Part shown: positions 31,268 through 40,602 of the stretch, in pieces
Numbering within the stretch: position 1 is the first letter of the stretch
Layout: the number at the start of each line of letters is the position of its first letter
NCBI GenBank assembly: GCA_017407115.1
Contig: JAFQXD010000012.1
Span: 1 to 64,000, forward strand
Direction: 5' to 3'
Origin: Methanobrevibacter sp.
GTDB taxonomy: Archaea; Methanobacteriota; Methanobacteria; Methanobacteriales; Methanobacteriaceae
Length of the DNA stretch: 64,000 nucleotides
Notes under the pieces: generated by a model
Seen by the model: only the letters and a program-made list of their open reading frames with translations
Database searches by the model: none
Told to the model about the DNA's origin: nothing
Position numbers and translations under genes: made by a program

Positions 31268-33040
31268 ATTATAGTAAATTGTTAAATTAATTTATTTTAA
31301 TTTAATTAAATTATTTGGAATAAATTATTTATACTAGTTTTAACCATAAATAATAATCATGAGCCTAGAAAATTTAAAATCAAGGAATGACCTTTCAGTT
31401 GATGAAATAAATATGCTAATGGACAATGAGAACAATACAAAAATGTATAAAAAACTTTCTTATTTTAGATTCAAAGCATTAGGATTCACAAAAAAAGAAT
31501 CCTACAAATTAGCAGGAATAAAAAAATCAACAGCATATAATCTCGAAGATCAATGGTTAGAAAATGGATATAATGGATTACTCCCCAAAGGAAAAGGGGG
31601 ACGAAGCCCTAAATTAAATGAAAAGCAATTAACGGAATTAAAATCAATTTTAGGCTCACAAGACGAATGGTTAGTTAATGATGTTATGAAAATAATTAAA
31701 AACAAATGGAACATTGATTACAGTTATGTAGGTACTCAAAATCTACTAGAAACTCAATTTAAGGTCAAAATAGGAAATTATTATTCAAATAAACAAGAAA
31801 ATAAAAAACAAACAAAAAATATCATTGAAAATTTCAATGATATTGATCAAGAAAATAAAGATGAATTAAATAAAATAATTGGACTCATAAAAAATGAAAA
31901 TGACATATTTGTCTACAGAAAACTAATATACTTATTATTCAAACTATTGGGATTTTCTACAGAAGTAGCATCATCATTTTTAAATATAACTCCCGTAACA
32001 GGCAATTCATGGACAAAACAATGGAATGAAAACAAATACGAAGGTTTATTAAAAAAATCTGGGCAAGGACGAAAACCAAAATTAACAAATGATGAATTGG
32101 ATTCAATTAAAAAAAACTAAGTGAACGGGACGATTGGTTCACATGGGAAATATTATGCATGATTAAAGAAGAATATGGAATAACATATTCTTATTCATAC
32201 ATAACTCGAATGTTAAGAAGTGAATTTAATGCAAAATTCGCCAAACCATATCCAAAAGATTATAGACAAAATCCACATTATAAATCATCATTTTACCTAA
32301 AATTATACCATATTCTGAAAAAATACAACTTAAAATACGATATCGAAACCGAAAGTATAATCAATTTAGATACAAATGAACCATTTTTAATATTCAGTTT
32401 CGATGAATCCGCATTCCAATTTACAGCCAACAATGTCCACGTATGGTCATTATACAAACCTAAAATTGAAATAGACACCACACACTTGCAATGTAAAGTT
32501 GCAGGAGCTTATTCATTATGTAATAATGGAAAAGATGACTTAGTGTTCCTTGAAAATTCAACCAAAGAATCAATTGCACGCTGTTTGGAATCTTTACGAG
32601 AAAAAAATCCCCTAGGAGAAATAATATTATTAATAGACAACTTTAAATCCCACATTTCCACATTAGTTAAAGAAAAAGCCGAAAAATTGAATATAATCTT
32701 GTGTTATTTGCCTTCTTATTCACCACAGTTACAACCTGAAGAAAAAATCTGGAAAGATAATAAACGAGAAATAGCATCATACAAAGTAAACACAATATCC
32801 AATTATCCAAAACTTAAAAAAAAGGAAAAAGAGAAATTATTGAGTGAATTAGTTGAAAAATCTTTTTATGAAAAAGTAAAATCGAAAACAAAATGGAATA
32901 AAGTACTTAATAATTATATTAAGCCAATAATAAAAAAATTAAATCCAAAACACAATACTGAATGGGAAGTCCAAAAAATTAGTTAAAAATAGAATAAATT
33001 ATATTAAATAAATAAAATTAAATATGCAATTTACTATAAT
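31268..33040 (+). mobile_element. IS630-family element
   Basis: Inverted ends ATTATAGTAAATTG (31268-31281) and CAATTTACTATAAT (33027-33040) bound a two-frame IS630-type transposase. TA flanks are present at both ends, as expected for this family's TA target. The right end lies about 10 bp from the RBS of the flavin reductase gene at 33063, so the insertion displaced that gene's native promoter. Confidence 0.75.
31359..32986 (+). CDS. IS630-type transposase, probably made by -1 frameshifting
   Basis: The first frame (31359-32120) ends in A-A-A-A-A-C then TAA. The second (32159-32986, open from about 32117) continues L-S-E-R-D-D-W-F-T-W. The overlap holds A8 followed by C, and the heptamer A-AAA-AAC (32111-32117) is exactly in the phase for a -1 slip into the second frame. 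The joined product is about 540 residues. It has two tandem helix-turn-helix/arm modules (residues ~25-140 and ~185-305, with Y-K-K-L-S-Y-F-R-F-K and Y-R-K-L-I-Y-L-L-F-K) and then the DDE core: F-S-F-D-E-S-A, L-L-I-D-N-F-K-S-H, Q-P-E-E-K-I-W. The module duplication makes it longer than usual for IS630 (about 340 aa). A simple frameshift mutation is the alternative. Confidence 0.75.
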
Positions 33041-33062
33041 TATTAGGTTATGGTGTAAAATC

Positions 33063-33626
33063 ATGTCAAGAATAAATATTGGGGCAAAGCCTTATATCAT
33101 GCCGATGCCGGTGTTAATTGTTTCATCATATGATGACGATGACAATCCTTGCGCAATGTTGGCAGTATGGGGAGGCATAAGCAATCAAAAGGAAATTTCA
33201 ATTACAATTGCATCACAAAGGCATACCCTAAAGGGAATCCTTGCTAGAAACTCTTTTGTGGTTAGCATGGCAGATGTGGAAAATGAGGTTGCCTGTGATT
33301 ATCTTGGAATTACTCCTGGAAGCAAAGTCAAAGATAAATTTGAAAAATCAGGTTTTCATACGACAAAATCCAAGTTTGTTGATGCGCCAATCATAGATGA
33401 ATTGCCGTTTGCAGTTGAATGTAGGGTAAAAAGTTATGATGAAGCAAACTGGAGGCTTGTGGGTGAAATAGTTAATGTAAGTCTTGATGAAAAAATTCTT
33501 GATGATGGTAAAGTATCATTTGAAAAGTTCCATCCGATTGCCTTTGACTGGATGAATAAAATCTATTTGTCCATTGGAGATAAAGTCGGTGACGCTTATC
33601 GTGATGGCCGTCAATTGAAAAAGTAA
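33063..33626 (+). CDS. Flavin reductase-like (FMN-binding split barrel) protein
   Basis: 187 residues from ATG 33063. The frame extends upstream to 33024 but that part lies inside the IS. It has P-M-P-V-L-I-V-S-S-Y-D near the N-terminus, W-G-G-I-S, S-F-V-V-S-M-A-D-V-E-N-E and a central G-I-T-P-G-S-K-V. Family members bind FMN and reduce flavins or serve as flavoredoxins. GGTG lies a few bases before the start. Only about 20 bp of native DNA remain between the IS end and the start codon, so expression must rely on a promoter in the IS or upstream of it. Confidence 0.83.
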   Translation: MSRINIGAKPYIMPMPVLIVSSYDDDDNPCAMLAVWGGISNQKEISITIASQRHTLKGILARNSFVVSMADVENEVACDYLGITPGSKVKDKFEKSGFHTTKSKFVDAPIIDELPFAVECRVKSYDEANWRLVGEIVNVSLDEKILDDGKVSFEKFHPIAFDWMNKIYLSIGDKVGDAYRDGRQLKK

Positions 33627-33735
33627 TTATTGTGAAGAATTAATTTTGGATTTTCGATTTGATTTAATGAGAAGACATTAACATTAACAATAATGTTTTC
33701 ACAAATCAAATCTCATCAAGCTATAAATTTGGTAT

Positions 33736-34164
33736 CTAGATATTAATTAGAATCAATCCAACCATACAAACAATAATTCCTAAAATTTGATTTATAGAAA
33801 CATTCTCCTTGTAGAGCAAATAACCAACTCCAATTAAAACACAAGCAAGACCAATGTTTGCAACTACAGTTGCTGTGCTAACTGTTCACCCAGCTCTGTA
33901 GACAAAAACATATCCAACTTCAAGACCAACAATTGCTATCGCTAGAATAATTGATGTCCAGTTGATTTTTGATATTTCAAAGACAACATTTGATGGGCCA
34001 ACCATAAATGCAAAAATAATTGCAGATATTATTGCCGCAACCAGATAAGTAATCATCAACGCTCCAAACGGATTCACATCATTTGGCATTGACTTCATAC
34101 AAATGTTATAAAAAGTATTTGCAAGAATTACAATTAGAATAGGCCAAATCAAATTCCAATTCAA
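33736..34164 (-). pseudogene. Small DMT-superfamily (EamA-like) transporter with in-frame TGA
   Basis: From TTG 34164 (GGTGATT upstream) the frame encodes four membrane helices in 142 codons: I-W-P-I-L-I-V-I-L-A-N-T-F-Y-N, V-G-L-E-V-G-Y-V-F-V-Y-R-A-G, then TGA at 33888-33886, then T-V-S-T-A-T-V-V-A-N-I-G-L-A and L-G-I-I-V-C-M-V-G-L-I-L to TAG at 33736. Relatives have Trp after Y-R-A-G, so TGA replaces TGG; otherwise the frame is undamaged. A recent nonsense mutation is the simplest reading. It is the second TGA-for-Trp case in the window. Confidence 0.7.
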
Positions 34165-34354
34165 AATTAATCACCGTTATATTATATGATTATAATACTC
34201 ATTTAAAATATTTGTTATTTACAAGAAAGTAATTAATGTTTCCAATAAGCCAGTTAATTTAAAAATTTCAACATTTGTTGTGATTTGAATTAGTTGCTAA
34301 AAACAACATTTAAAAATAATTTAAAACATATACTTTCATTAAATAAGTGATTTA

Positions 34355-35470
34355 ATGGAAGTCAAAACAAAACATGTTGAATTAATAGAATTATTTTATG
34401 ATTTGATTTTTGTATATGCAATATCTAAGTTAACTGCACTGATTTCAGAGCCTATAAATGGAATAATTCCTCCATATAACTTTTTTGCTTATCTGATTAC
34501 TTCATTTGTAATTCTGCAGGCATGGCTTTACTTTACAAACTATGTGAACAGGTATGGACAGTGGAAATGGTATGATTATGCCCTGGCATGCGTAAACATG
34601 ATTTCAGTAATTTATATGGCAAATACGATTTCCCATGATTGGGCTACAATGGCATTTCCGTTCGATCTTTCAATGCTGGTATTGTTGTTGACTGTTGTGG
34701 CATTGTATGTCATTCAGGCTAGAAAAGAGCATTCAATGGAGGGTGCAGCAGGTAATTCAATAACAATACTGTCAGTGGTTTGCACAATTTATGTAATTGC
34801 CATTCTATGCACTCTTTTTAATCTGACAGATTATGTTATCTGGATAAATGTTGTTGCAGTCTTAACTGGTGCATTTTTACCATTCTTTATCAGGGGGAAG
34901 TTTGACAAAAGCATTATCAGTTTTCCACATCTGGTTGAGAGATTTGAACTGCTGACAATCATAACTTTCGGCGAGGCAATTGTCGGCCTTACACATTTCT
35001 TTGATACAACAAACTTTAATTTCATCCCAATTCTAGTATTCCTTATTATTTTAACAATGTTTGGATCATATGTTATTCAGATTCATCGTTTAATGGAACA
35101 TCAAAGAGTAGAAAGATCGCTACGATTAATGTTCAGCCACTACTTCATAGTAATCAGCATCAATCTGGTCACAGTGGCTTTGGAGCTCGTACACTCCGGT
35201 GAAGCAAACCACTTATTTGCAAGCGGATTGATGATTATATCTCTGGTTGTTTTCTACCTGTCAATAATGGCCAATAAGGAATATTATAAGCAGAATATCA
35301 AATTAACAAAAAGAGACGTGTTGTTGATGATGGGAACCACAATTTTAGGAATAGCAGTTATTTTGATATTCATTTCAAATTTATACGCTTTCTTAATTGG
35401 AAGCTTAATCATTACATTCGGCAATTTTGAAGTATTGCTTGTGAAGCATAAAATGTTTTTAAGGAATTGA
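34355..35470 (+). CDS. Low temperature requirement protein A (LtrA) family
   Basis: 371 residues and about ten membrane segments. The family opening V-E-L-I-E-L-F-Y-D-L-I-F-V-Y-A-I is at residues 8-23, with F-E-L-L-T-I-I-T-F-G-E-A-I-V-G near 195. LtrA was named from a Listeria cold-growth gene; its biochemical role is unknown. It is followed 47 bp later by the single-repeat TMEM175-like gene, probably co-transcribed. Confidence 0.85.
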   Translation: MEVKTKHVELIELFYDLIFVYAISKLTALISEPINGIIPPYNFFAYLITSFVILQAWLYFTNYVNRYGQWKWYDYALACVNMISVIYMANTISHDWATMAFPFDLSMLVLLLTVVALYVIQARKEHSMEGAAGNSITILSVVCTIYVIAILCTLFNLTDYVIWINVVAVLTGAFLPFFIRGKFDKSIISFPHLVERFELLTIITFGEAIVGLTHFFDTTNFNFIPILVFLIILTMFGSYVIQIHRLMEHQRVERSLRLMFSHYFIVISINLVTVALELVHSGEANHLFASGLMIISLVVFYLSIMANKEYYKQNIKLTKRDVLLMMGTTILGIAVILIFISNLYAFLIGSLIITFGNFEVLLVKHKMFLRN

Positions 35471-35517
35471 AAACTGTTAATTATATTTAATTACAAATAT
35501 TGTTTTAAGGTGATAGT

Positions 35518-36081
35518 TTGAATAAAGATAGGATAATGGCTTTAAGTGACGGCATTGTTGCAATTGCAGCAACAATAATGGTTTTGGAATTGGCGGTTCC
35601 TCAAACAATTTCTATTGATTCCCTATTATCTCAAGTACCTATTTTTTACTCATATGTGGTCAGTTTTTCATTAATCTATTTGGCTTGGAGATCACATCAC
35701 AATGCATTTGAAAAAGCGGATTTAATTGACGGTAAAGTATTTTTGGCTAATGGAATCTGGTTATTTTTCATCACATTGATTCCATTCACAACTGCCCTTG
35801 TGGGTAATGGGCCAAGTGAAACACTAGCAGAAGCTATTTATGTTATTTCATTGATTTTATGGACAGCATCATTTCAATTTTTAGATATTGCAATAACAAA
35901 AGCAAACCCCCAAGCACCGAAAGATGAAGTACGTGACAATAAATCAAGGTTGCTTCTTTTTGGAGGTTATTTCATAGCTTTAATCGTTGCATTCATCATT
36001 CCTGAACTGACTACTATAATTATTGGGGTGGATGTTTTAATAATGGCTGCAAATCTTTTTTTGAATGTAAAAAGCGGTTGA
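35518..36081 (+). CDS. TMEM175-like (DUF1211) protein, single repeat
   Basis: 187 residues from TTG 35518 with AAGGTGATAG as RBS. There are six hydrophobic segments, opening with R-I-M-A-L-S-D-G-I-V-A-I-A-A-T, close to the bacterial R-x3-F-S-D-G motif of the K+ channel filter helix but with Leu for Phe. S-H-H-N-A-F follows in helix 3. Such proteins assemble as tetramers in bacteria. It is 14 bp upstream of the aldo/keto reductase gene. Confidence 0.85.
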   Translation: MNKDRIMALSDGIVAIAATIMVLELAVPQTISIDSLLSQVPIFYSYVVSFSLIYLAWRSHHNAFEKADLIDGKVFLANGIWLFFITLIPFTTALVGNGPSETLAEAIYVISLILWTASFQFLDIAITKANPQAPKDEVRDNKSRLLLFGGYFIALIVAFIIPELTTIIIGVDVLIMAANLFLNVKSG

Positions 36082-36095
36082 ATATGGGGATTTAA

Positions 36096-37136
36096 ATGAA
36101 ATACATTAAATTAGGAAACTCTGATTTGAAAGTCAGCAGAATATGTATGGGTTGTATTGGTTTTGGAGATCCTGAAAATGGAATGCACACATGGACCTTG
36201 CCTGAAACAGAATCAATAGAAATAATTACAAACGGACTCGACAATGGAATTAACTTCTTTGATACTGCTATCGGTTATCAGAATGGAACTTCGGAGCAAT
36301 ATGTTGGAAAAGCAATAAGGGAGAACGCTTCACGTGAGGATATTGTTGTCGCAACAAAGTTTTTGCCACGCTCACAGGAGGATATTGAAAACAATGTATC
36401 TGGAAGACAGCATATCCACAATATGGTTGAAAAAAGCCTGTCAAATCTTGGACTGGATTACATTGACCTTTATATCTATCACATGTGGGACTACAACACG
36501 CCGTTATATGACATTCTTGAAGGCCTAAACGAGGTCATTGAGGAAGGTAAAGTTAAATATATTGGAATATCAAACTGTTTTGCCTGGCAGCTTGCAAAGG
36601 CCAATGCACTTGCTGAAGCGGAAGGTTTTGCCAAATTTGTATCAATTCAAGGCCATTACAATTTGATTTTTAGAGAAGAGGAACGTGAAATGATTCCATT
36701 ATGCCGCACTGACAACATTGCTGTAACACCTTACAGTGTGCTTGCTTCAGGAAGACTGTCCAGATTTCCTGGTGAGGAATCCAAAAGACTGAATGAAGAC
36801 TTTTATGCAAAATTGAAATATCAAAATTCCGAACAGCAAGATTTGGAGATTATCAAAAGAGTTGATGAAATCGCTCAAAACTATGGTGTGTCAATGACTG
36901 AAGTGTCTTTGGCATGGCTGCTTACAAAAGTGACTGCACCGATTGTAGGAGCCACCAAAATGCATCATGTTGAAGGTGCAGTCAATTCCGTTGATTTGAC
37001 ATTAACAGATGATGACATTGGCTATTTGGAGGAACCATATGTGGCTCATGATTTGGTGGGGGTAATGGCAGACAACAAGGTTTCAGCAGGGGATAATGAG
37101 AAAGTTTGGATTAAACACACTAAAAATAGGATTTAA
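36096..37136 (+). CDS. Aldo/keto reductase
   Basis: 346 residues with the full tetrad: F-F-D-T-A-I-G-Y (Asp/Tyr), V-A-T-K-F-L (Lys) and L-Y-I-Y-H-M-W-D (His). I-V-G-A-T-K-M-H-H-V-E-G-A is the NADPH region. The start M-K-Y-I-K-L-G-N-S-D-L-K-V-S-R is typical of full-length AKRs. It is only distantly similar to the one at 28863. GGGGATTTAA serves as RBS. It is last in the LtrA/TMEM175/AKR run, and its stop lies 6 bp from the convergent HXXEE gene. Confidence 0.9.
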   Translation: MKYIKLGNSDLKVSRICMGCIGFGDPENGMHTWTLPETESIEIITNGLDNGINFFDTAIGYQNGTSEQYVGKAIRENASREDIVVATKFLPRSQEDIENNVSGRQHIHNMVEKSLSNLGLDYIDLYIYHMWDYNTPLYDILEGLNEVIEEGKVKYIGISNCFAWQLAKANALAEAEGFAKFVSIQGHYNLIFREEEREMIPLCRTDNIAVTPYSVLASGRLSRFPGEESKRLNEDFYAKLKYQNSEQQDLEIIKRVDEIAQNYGVSMTEVSLAWLLTKVTAPIVGATKMHHVEGAVNSVDLTLTDDDIGYLEEPYVAHDLVGVMADNKVSAGDNEKVWIKHTKNRI

Positions 37137-37142
37137 ATCAAA

Positions 37143-37739
37143 TTATTCTCGCATCTTTTTAATCATTTCTTTTCTGTTTATTCCCATGCCTCCATAAACT
37201 TGTGAACTTAATATCATGAAACTTATAATAAACAATATTGTCCCGATTAAATAGTCTATTGGGCTTGCAAGGTTAAATTTGCTTAATTGGATAATTGAGT
37301 ATATTGCAGCTATTGCTAAAATCCATGCCGTGACAAGACCTGGTGTGTATGGTTTATCTAATTTGTGGATTTTAATTCCAGCTGTGTGTACGAACGCTTC
37401 AAAAACGGATAATACGATTGTCATCATGAAGAAAAATACAAAGTTATCAAATATGTATCCCAACCCCAGATAAACTAACCAGAATATAAATACTGCTAAA
37501 TTGGCTCTTCCCACATCAACATCATTGATATTTATTTCCAGTTTCTTCAACATTAAATCAAAAAAACCGCCCGGCCAATATTTTTCTTCGATTTCATGCA
37601 GAATCGCTAATATTGCAAATAGATTTACCAATTTCCTTACAATGGAAATGCCGTCCCAATTCAAAAAGTCATAAACTGTTAAAATAGCAATCAAAACAAT
37701 GAAAATGTGCAGGTTATATTTTTTGATAAACTCAATCAT
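37143..37739 (-). CDS. HXXEE-domain membrane protein, second
   Basis: 198 residues from ATG 37739 (AGGTG upstream; the longer frame starts inside it). It has membrane helices with I-L-H-E-I-E-E-K-Y-W-P-G-G-F near residue 48 and F-V-H-T-A-G-I-K near 120. It lacks the regulator partner of the 20315 protein and is not closely similar to it. Function is unknown. Confidence 0.78.
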   Translation of the reverse strand: MIEFIKKYNLHIFIVLIAILTVYDFLNWDGISIVRKLVNLFAILAILHEIEEKYWPGGFFDLMLKKLEININDVDVGRANLAVFIFWLVYLGLGYIFDNFVFFFMMTIVLSVFEAFVHTAGIKIHKLDKPYTPGLVTAWILAIAAIYSIIQLSKFNLASPIDYLIGTILFIISFMILSSQVYGGMGINRKEMIKKMRE

Positions 37740-37863
37740 GAAGAACACCTATCTTAAAAACTTAAATAATTATTTAATTGTCATTCTTTAAATTATTTTT
37801 TTTCATTTTTTCGAAAAGTTGTTTAGTAAATAGCATATACTCATGACTTACAGATAGATATTT

Positions 37864-38331
37864 ATGAAAGCAACCGCATTACTTGAAGAAATAAGGGAAA
37901 ACCTAAAGGATTACCCTATTGAATACCTGAGAAACAAGGTCACAGACGACAGATACAAGGATCCCATAACAAAAAGCCTGGCCAAATACAATTCACAAGC
38001 ATGGGATGAAATATTTACCCTGAACATTACAGACGACTTTGAAATAGCGGACGGAGTGGTTGAAAACCTCAAAAATGACATTGACTTTTACTTTGACACT
38101 TATGCAGGAGGAGATGAGGAGACTAGGGAATTTACAAAATATATTTCACTTTATCTAGCACTCATTGCAAAAAGACCTCTACACCCTGTTGGAGACAATC
38201 CGACAAAAGACCAGGTGTTCATGCAAAATGGTGAGTACAAATGCAAATCCCGAATAATGAGTATTAAAGAGGAAAATTCAATGTGCAGATATTGTGTCTG
38301 CAAAAACGCAGGTTTAGCTTTCGGATTCTAG
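37864..38331 (+). CDS. DUF2115 family protein (methanogen-specific), copy 1
   Basis: 155 residues, mainly helical, ending in a Cys-rich tail C-K-S-R ... M-C-R-Y-C-V-C-K that may bind metal. R-P-L-H-P-V-G near residue 105 is shared with the next gene and I recognise it as DUF2115/UPF0305, a family of methanogens with unknown function. It is 10 bp upstream of its paralogue. Confidence 0.75.
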   Translation: MKATALLEEIRENLKDYPIEYLRNKVTDDRYKDPITKSLAKYNSQAWDEIFTLNITDDFEIADGVVENLKNDIDFYFDTYAGGDEETREFTKYISLYLALIAKRPLHPVGDNPTKDQVFMQNGEYKCKSRIMSIKEENSMCRYCVCKNAGLAFGF

Positions 38332-38341
38332 GAGAAGCATA

Positions 38342-38893
38342 ATGACAGATGAATACCTTGAAATGTACGCTGAACTTTCAAATCTCATCATAGATGACAA
38401 TATCCCCACTGGCAGTGATGTTTTGGAAATCCTTAAAAAGTATTCATCAACAATTTCAGTCTTTGACATGATGGATTTCACCTCACATGTAATCGAAGAA
38501 AACAAATACGTCCAGGAAAGCTATCGTGAGGATAGCCAAAAATCCTATATCGAATCATTCTTGTTTCGAATAAAAGACATTTTAAACGACAATAACAATT
38601 ATCCTCAAAACATTGATAGGGAATCATTTGACGAAGCAGTTGAAGTTTTAAAAACCCATTATGAAACAGGAATACAGGAGACCAAAACCAAAGCCCCATT
38701 GATTTTTGAGATAGCTTCAATATATGCAACATTTATTTTACGGGAACCCATACATCCTGTGGGCACACCGTTTCCGGGATCTTTGAAAGTCAAAAAGGAA
38801 AACGGCGAATTCCTATGTCCTGTAAAAGAAGCCAATATAGACACTCCGAATGCAGTATGCAATATCTGTCTTGCTGAACAGTTGGAATTTTAA
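38342..38893 (+). CDS. DUF2115 family protein, copy 2
   Basis: 183 residues. It shares R-E-P-I-H-P-V-G-T-P-F-P-G near 135 and a C-terminal F-L-C-P-V-K-E ... V-C-N-I-C-L-A Cys cluster with copy 1. The tandem copies have diverged strongly, so this is not a recent duplication. They form a two-gene operon ahead of repeat copy G. Confidence 0.75.
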   Translation: MTDEYLEMYAELSNLIIDDNIPTGSDVLEILKKYSSTISVFDMMDFTSHVIEENKYVQESYREDSQKSYIESFLFRIKDILNDNNNYPQNIDRESFDEAVEVLKTHYETGIQETKTKAPLIFEIASIYATFILREPIHPVGTPFPGSLKVKKENGEFLCPVKEANIDTPNAVCNICLAEQLEF

Positions 38894-38967
38894 GGAAATA
38901 TTTTTTCATCATGACTAACATTAACTATTGCAATTTAAAGCTTTTTTTCCTTGAACTGCAATATATG

Positions 38968-38993
38968 CTTCGAGAGCAAAAGTACTAAATATT
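38968..38993 (+). repeat. Convergent-end repeat, copy G (5' end only)
   Basis: GCTTCGAGAGCAAAAGTACTAAATATT matches the first block of the other copies. The IS4-like element begins within the block, and the rest is not recognisable beyond the element. The site was a convergent junction (DUF2115 copy 2 on the plus strand; the TM2 gene on the minus strand). Confidence 0.5.
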
Positions 38994-40249
38994 TAGGGGT
39001 CTGGATTTTTGACCCAATCAAACTCAGTTATTTGAGCTTATTTTTTTAATATTTCATGTTAATTTTAATTGCCTTTTGATAGTACAAAAGGATTTTTATT
39101 ATTTTTAAAAAATAGAGTCAATATCATCGTAATATATAAATATTAGTTCATACATACATTATATTGGTGTAAAAATGATGCATGGACTGAATTTCGATGA
39201 AACTGACTCTAATTATATGTTGTTGAATGAAATATTTAAAATTATTGGTTCTCGTGAATCCAAACAAATAATGGCTAGAAATGGTCTTAAACCATTAGAT
39301 AAAGTTATTCCTTTGGTTAAAACTGTTATTATTGCTGCTTATTTTGAATGTAGTATTTCTTTTGTTGTTGATGAGTTAAAAAGTAAATCTGAACTCCGTG
39401 AAGGTTTGAATTTTGATATTGTTTTGGAAGCACAGGAAATTTATGATAGGTTATCCAGATTAAATCCTGAACAACTGGAAAATACTGTTAATAGTATTCT
39501 GAATAAGCTTAAGAATGATTATAATCGTGGTAGAAGAACTTTTATCATTGATGCAACTCCTGGAGACCTGAATATTAATTTTAATGGTAAAAAAATTTCA
39601 AAAGAATCATTGGAAGAAAAAGATTACGCCTGGGCTTGGGGAACATCAATTGGCTTTTACATAGGCTATAAAATCACATTAGTCCTTGATTACAAGAGTA
39701 AAATGCCAGTATACTTCATGATTGATAGAGGTTCACCAAATGACACAACAATGGTTAGTAAAATACTTCCAATATTGCAAAGAAAGAAGATAATCCGTAA
39801 AGGAGACTGTATATTGATGGATAGGGGATATTACTCATATGAAAACTATAAAATTGCTTTGCAGAAATTTCATGTAATTCCATTAATCCTGACAAGATCC
39901 AAATTCAACAAAGAAAAGTTAGAATCAATGTTAAACTACCCATTACATCTATTTCATGCCAAATCCAACTTAAAAAGAGTTAAAAAAACATATGAAAAAT
40001 TAGTTAATGAATTTTTACAAAAAATAGATGAAAGAGACAAAATTAAATGTCATCGAGGATTCATTGAAGATTTCTTCAAATTACTCAAAGAAGGATTGGG
40101 TTTTAAACAATTAAACAGATATACGCTCAATTCAATGTCAAAATACACTGCAATTGTTGTACTATTGGCAGGCATAATCACATACTTAAGAATTAACTCA
40201 AAAACAGATTTTCAGAAGTTCTCAGAAGGCAAATTTTACTAGACCCCTA
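38994..40249 (+). mobile_element. IS4-like insertion sequence
   Basis: Short inverted ends TAGGGGTCT and AGACCCCTA bound a single transposase gene whose stop codon lies in the right end. An AATATT-containing sequence occurs on both sides, but I cannot define an exact target duplication. Confidence 0.75.
39175..40242 (+). CDS. IS4/DDE_Tnp_1-type transposase
   Basis: 355 residues, uninterrupted. The catalytic residues fit F-I-I-D-A-T-P-G-D (Asp, near 124), C-I-L-M-D-R-G-Y-Y-S-Y (Asp, near 218) and H-R-G-F-I-E-D-F-F-K-L-L-K-E-G-L-G (Glu, near 300), the Y-(2)-R-(3)-E-like signature of this group. GGTG is upstream of ATG 39175. The element may still be active. Confidence 0.85.
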   Translation: MMHGLNFDETDSNYMLLNEIFKIIGSRESKQIMARNGLKPLDKVIPLVKTVIIAAYFECSISFVVDELKSKSELREGLNFDIVLEAQEIYDRLSRLNPEQLENTVNSILNKLKNDYNRGRRTFIIDATPGDLNINFNGKKISKESLEEKDYAWAWGTSIGFYIGYKITLVLDYKSKMPVYFMIDRGSPNDTTMVSKILPILQRKKIIRKGDCILMDRGYYSYENYKIALQKFHVIPLILTRSKFNKEKLESMLNYPLHLFHAKSNLKRVKKTYEKLVNEFLQKIDERDKIKCHRGFIEDFFKLLKEGLGFKQLNRYTLNSMSKYTAIVVLLAGIITYLRINSKTDFQKFSEGKFY

Positions 40250-40371
40250 TAATATTTATAAAACTACATCTACTAATAAGAATATGTGAAATATATTTTA
40301 AATTGTATCAATTTTTACCACATTAGCCACTAAATAACAATATTTTCAAATAAAAAAAGAAAAATGGTGAA

Positions 40372-40602
40372 TTATTCACCATTTACAGCTTTAACTTGTT
40401 TGTATGTTGCATACATTGAATAAATCCAAATGATGAACACAACAATACCAAATATTTGACTTACATAAAGGAATAATACTTCAGCAATTATAGCTAAAAC
40501 AGCTAAAATAACTCCCTTTTGCATATCACCAGCATATATCAATCCTAATCCTGACCAGATAAATGAAAGAACCAATGCAATTATCATGTTTTTATTTGCC
40601 AT
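40372..40602 (-). CDS. TM2-domain-like small membrane protein
   Basis: 76 residues with two to three membrane helices. F-I-W-S-G-L-G-L-I-Y-A-G-D-M-Q-K-G matches the TM2-type loop (G-x-x-x-F-Y-x-G-x-x-x-x-G). AAAGGAGGTTAACTC is a strong RBS before ATG 40602. Function is unknown. The 525 bp to its right (40603-41127) contain no gene, only one ~50-nt repeat unit. Confidence 0.75.
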   Translation of the reverse strand: MANKNMIIALVLSFIWSGLGLIYAGDMQKGVILAVLAIIAEVLFLYVSQIFGIVVFIIWIYSMYATYKQVKAVNGE

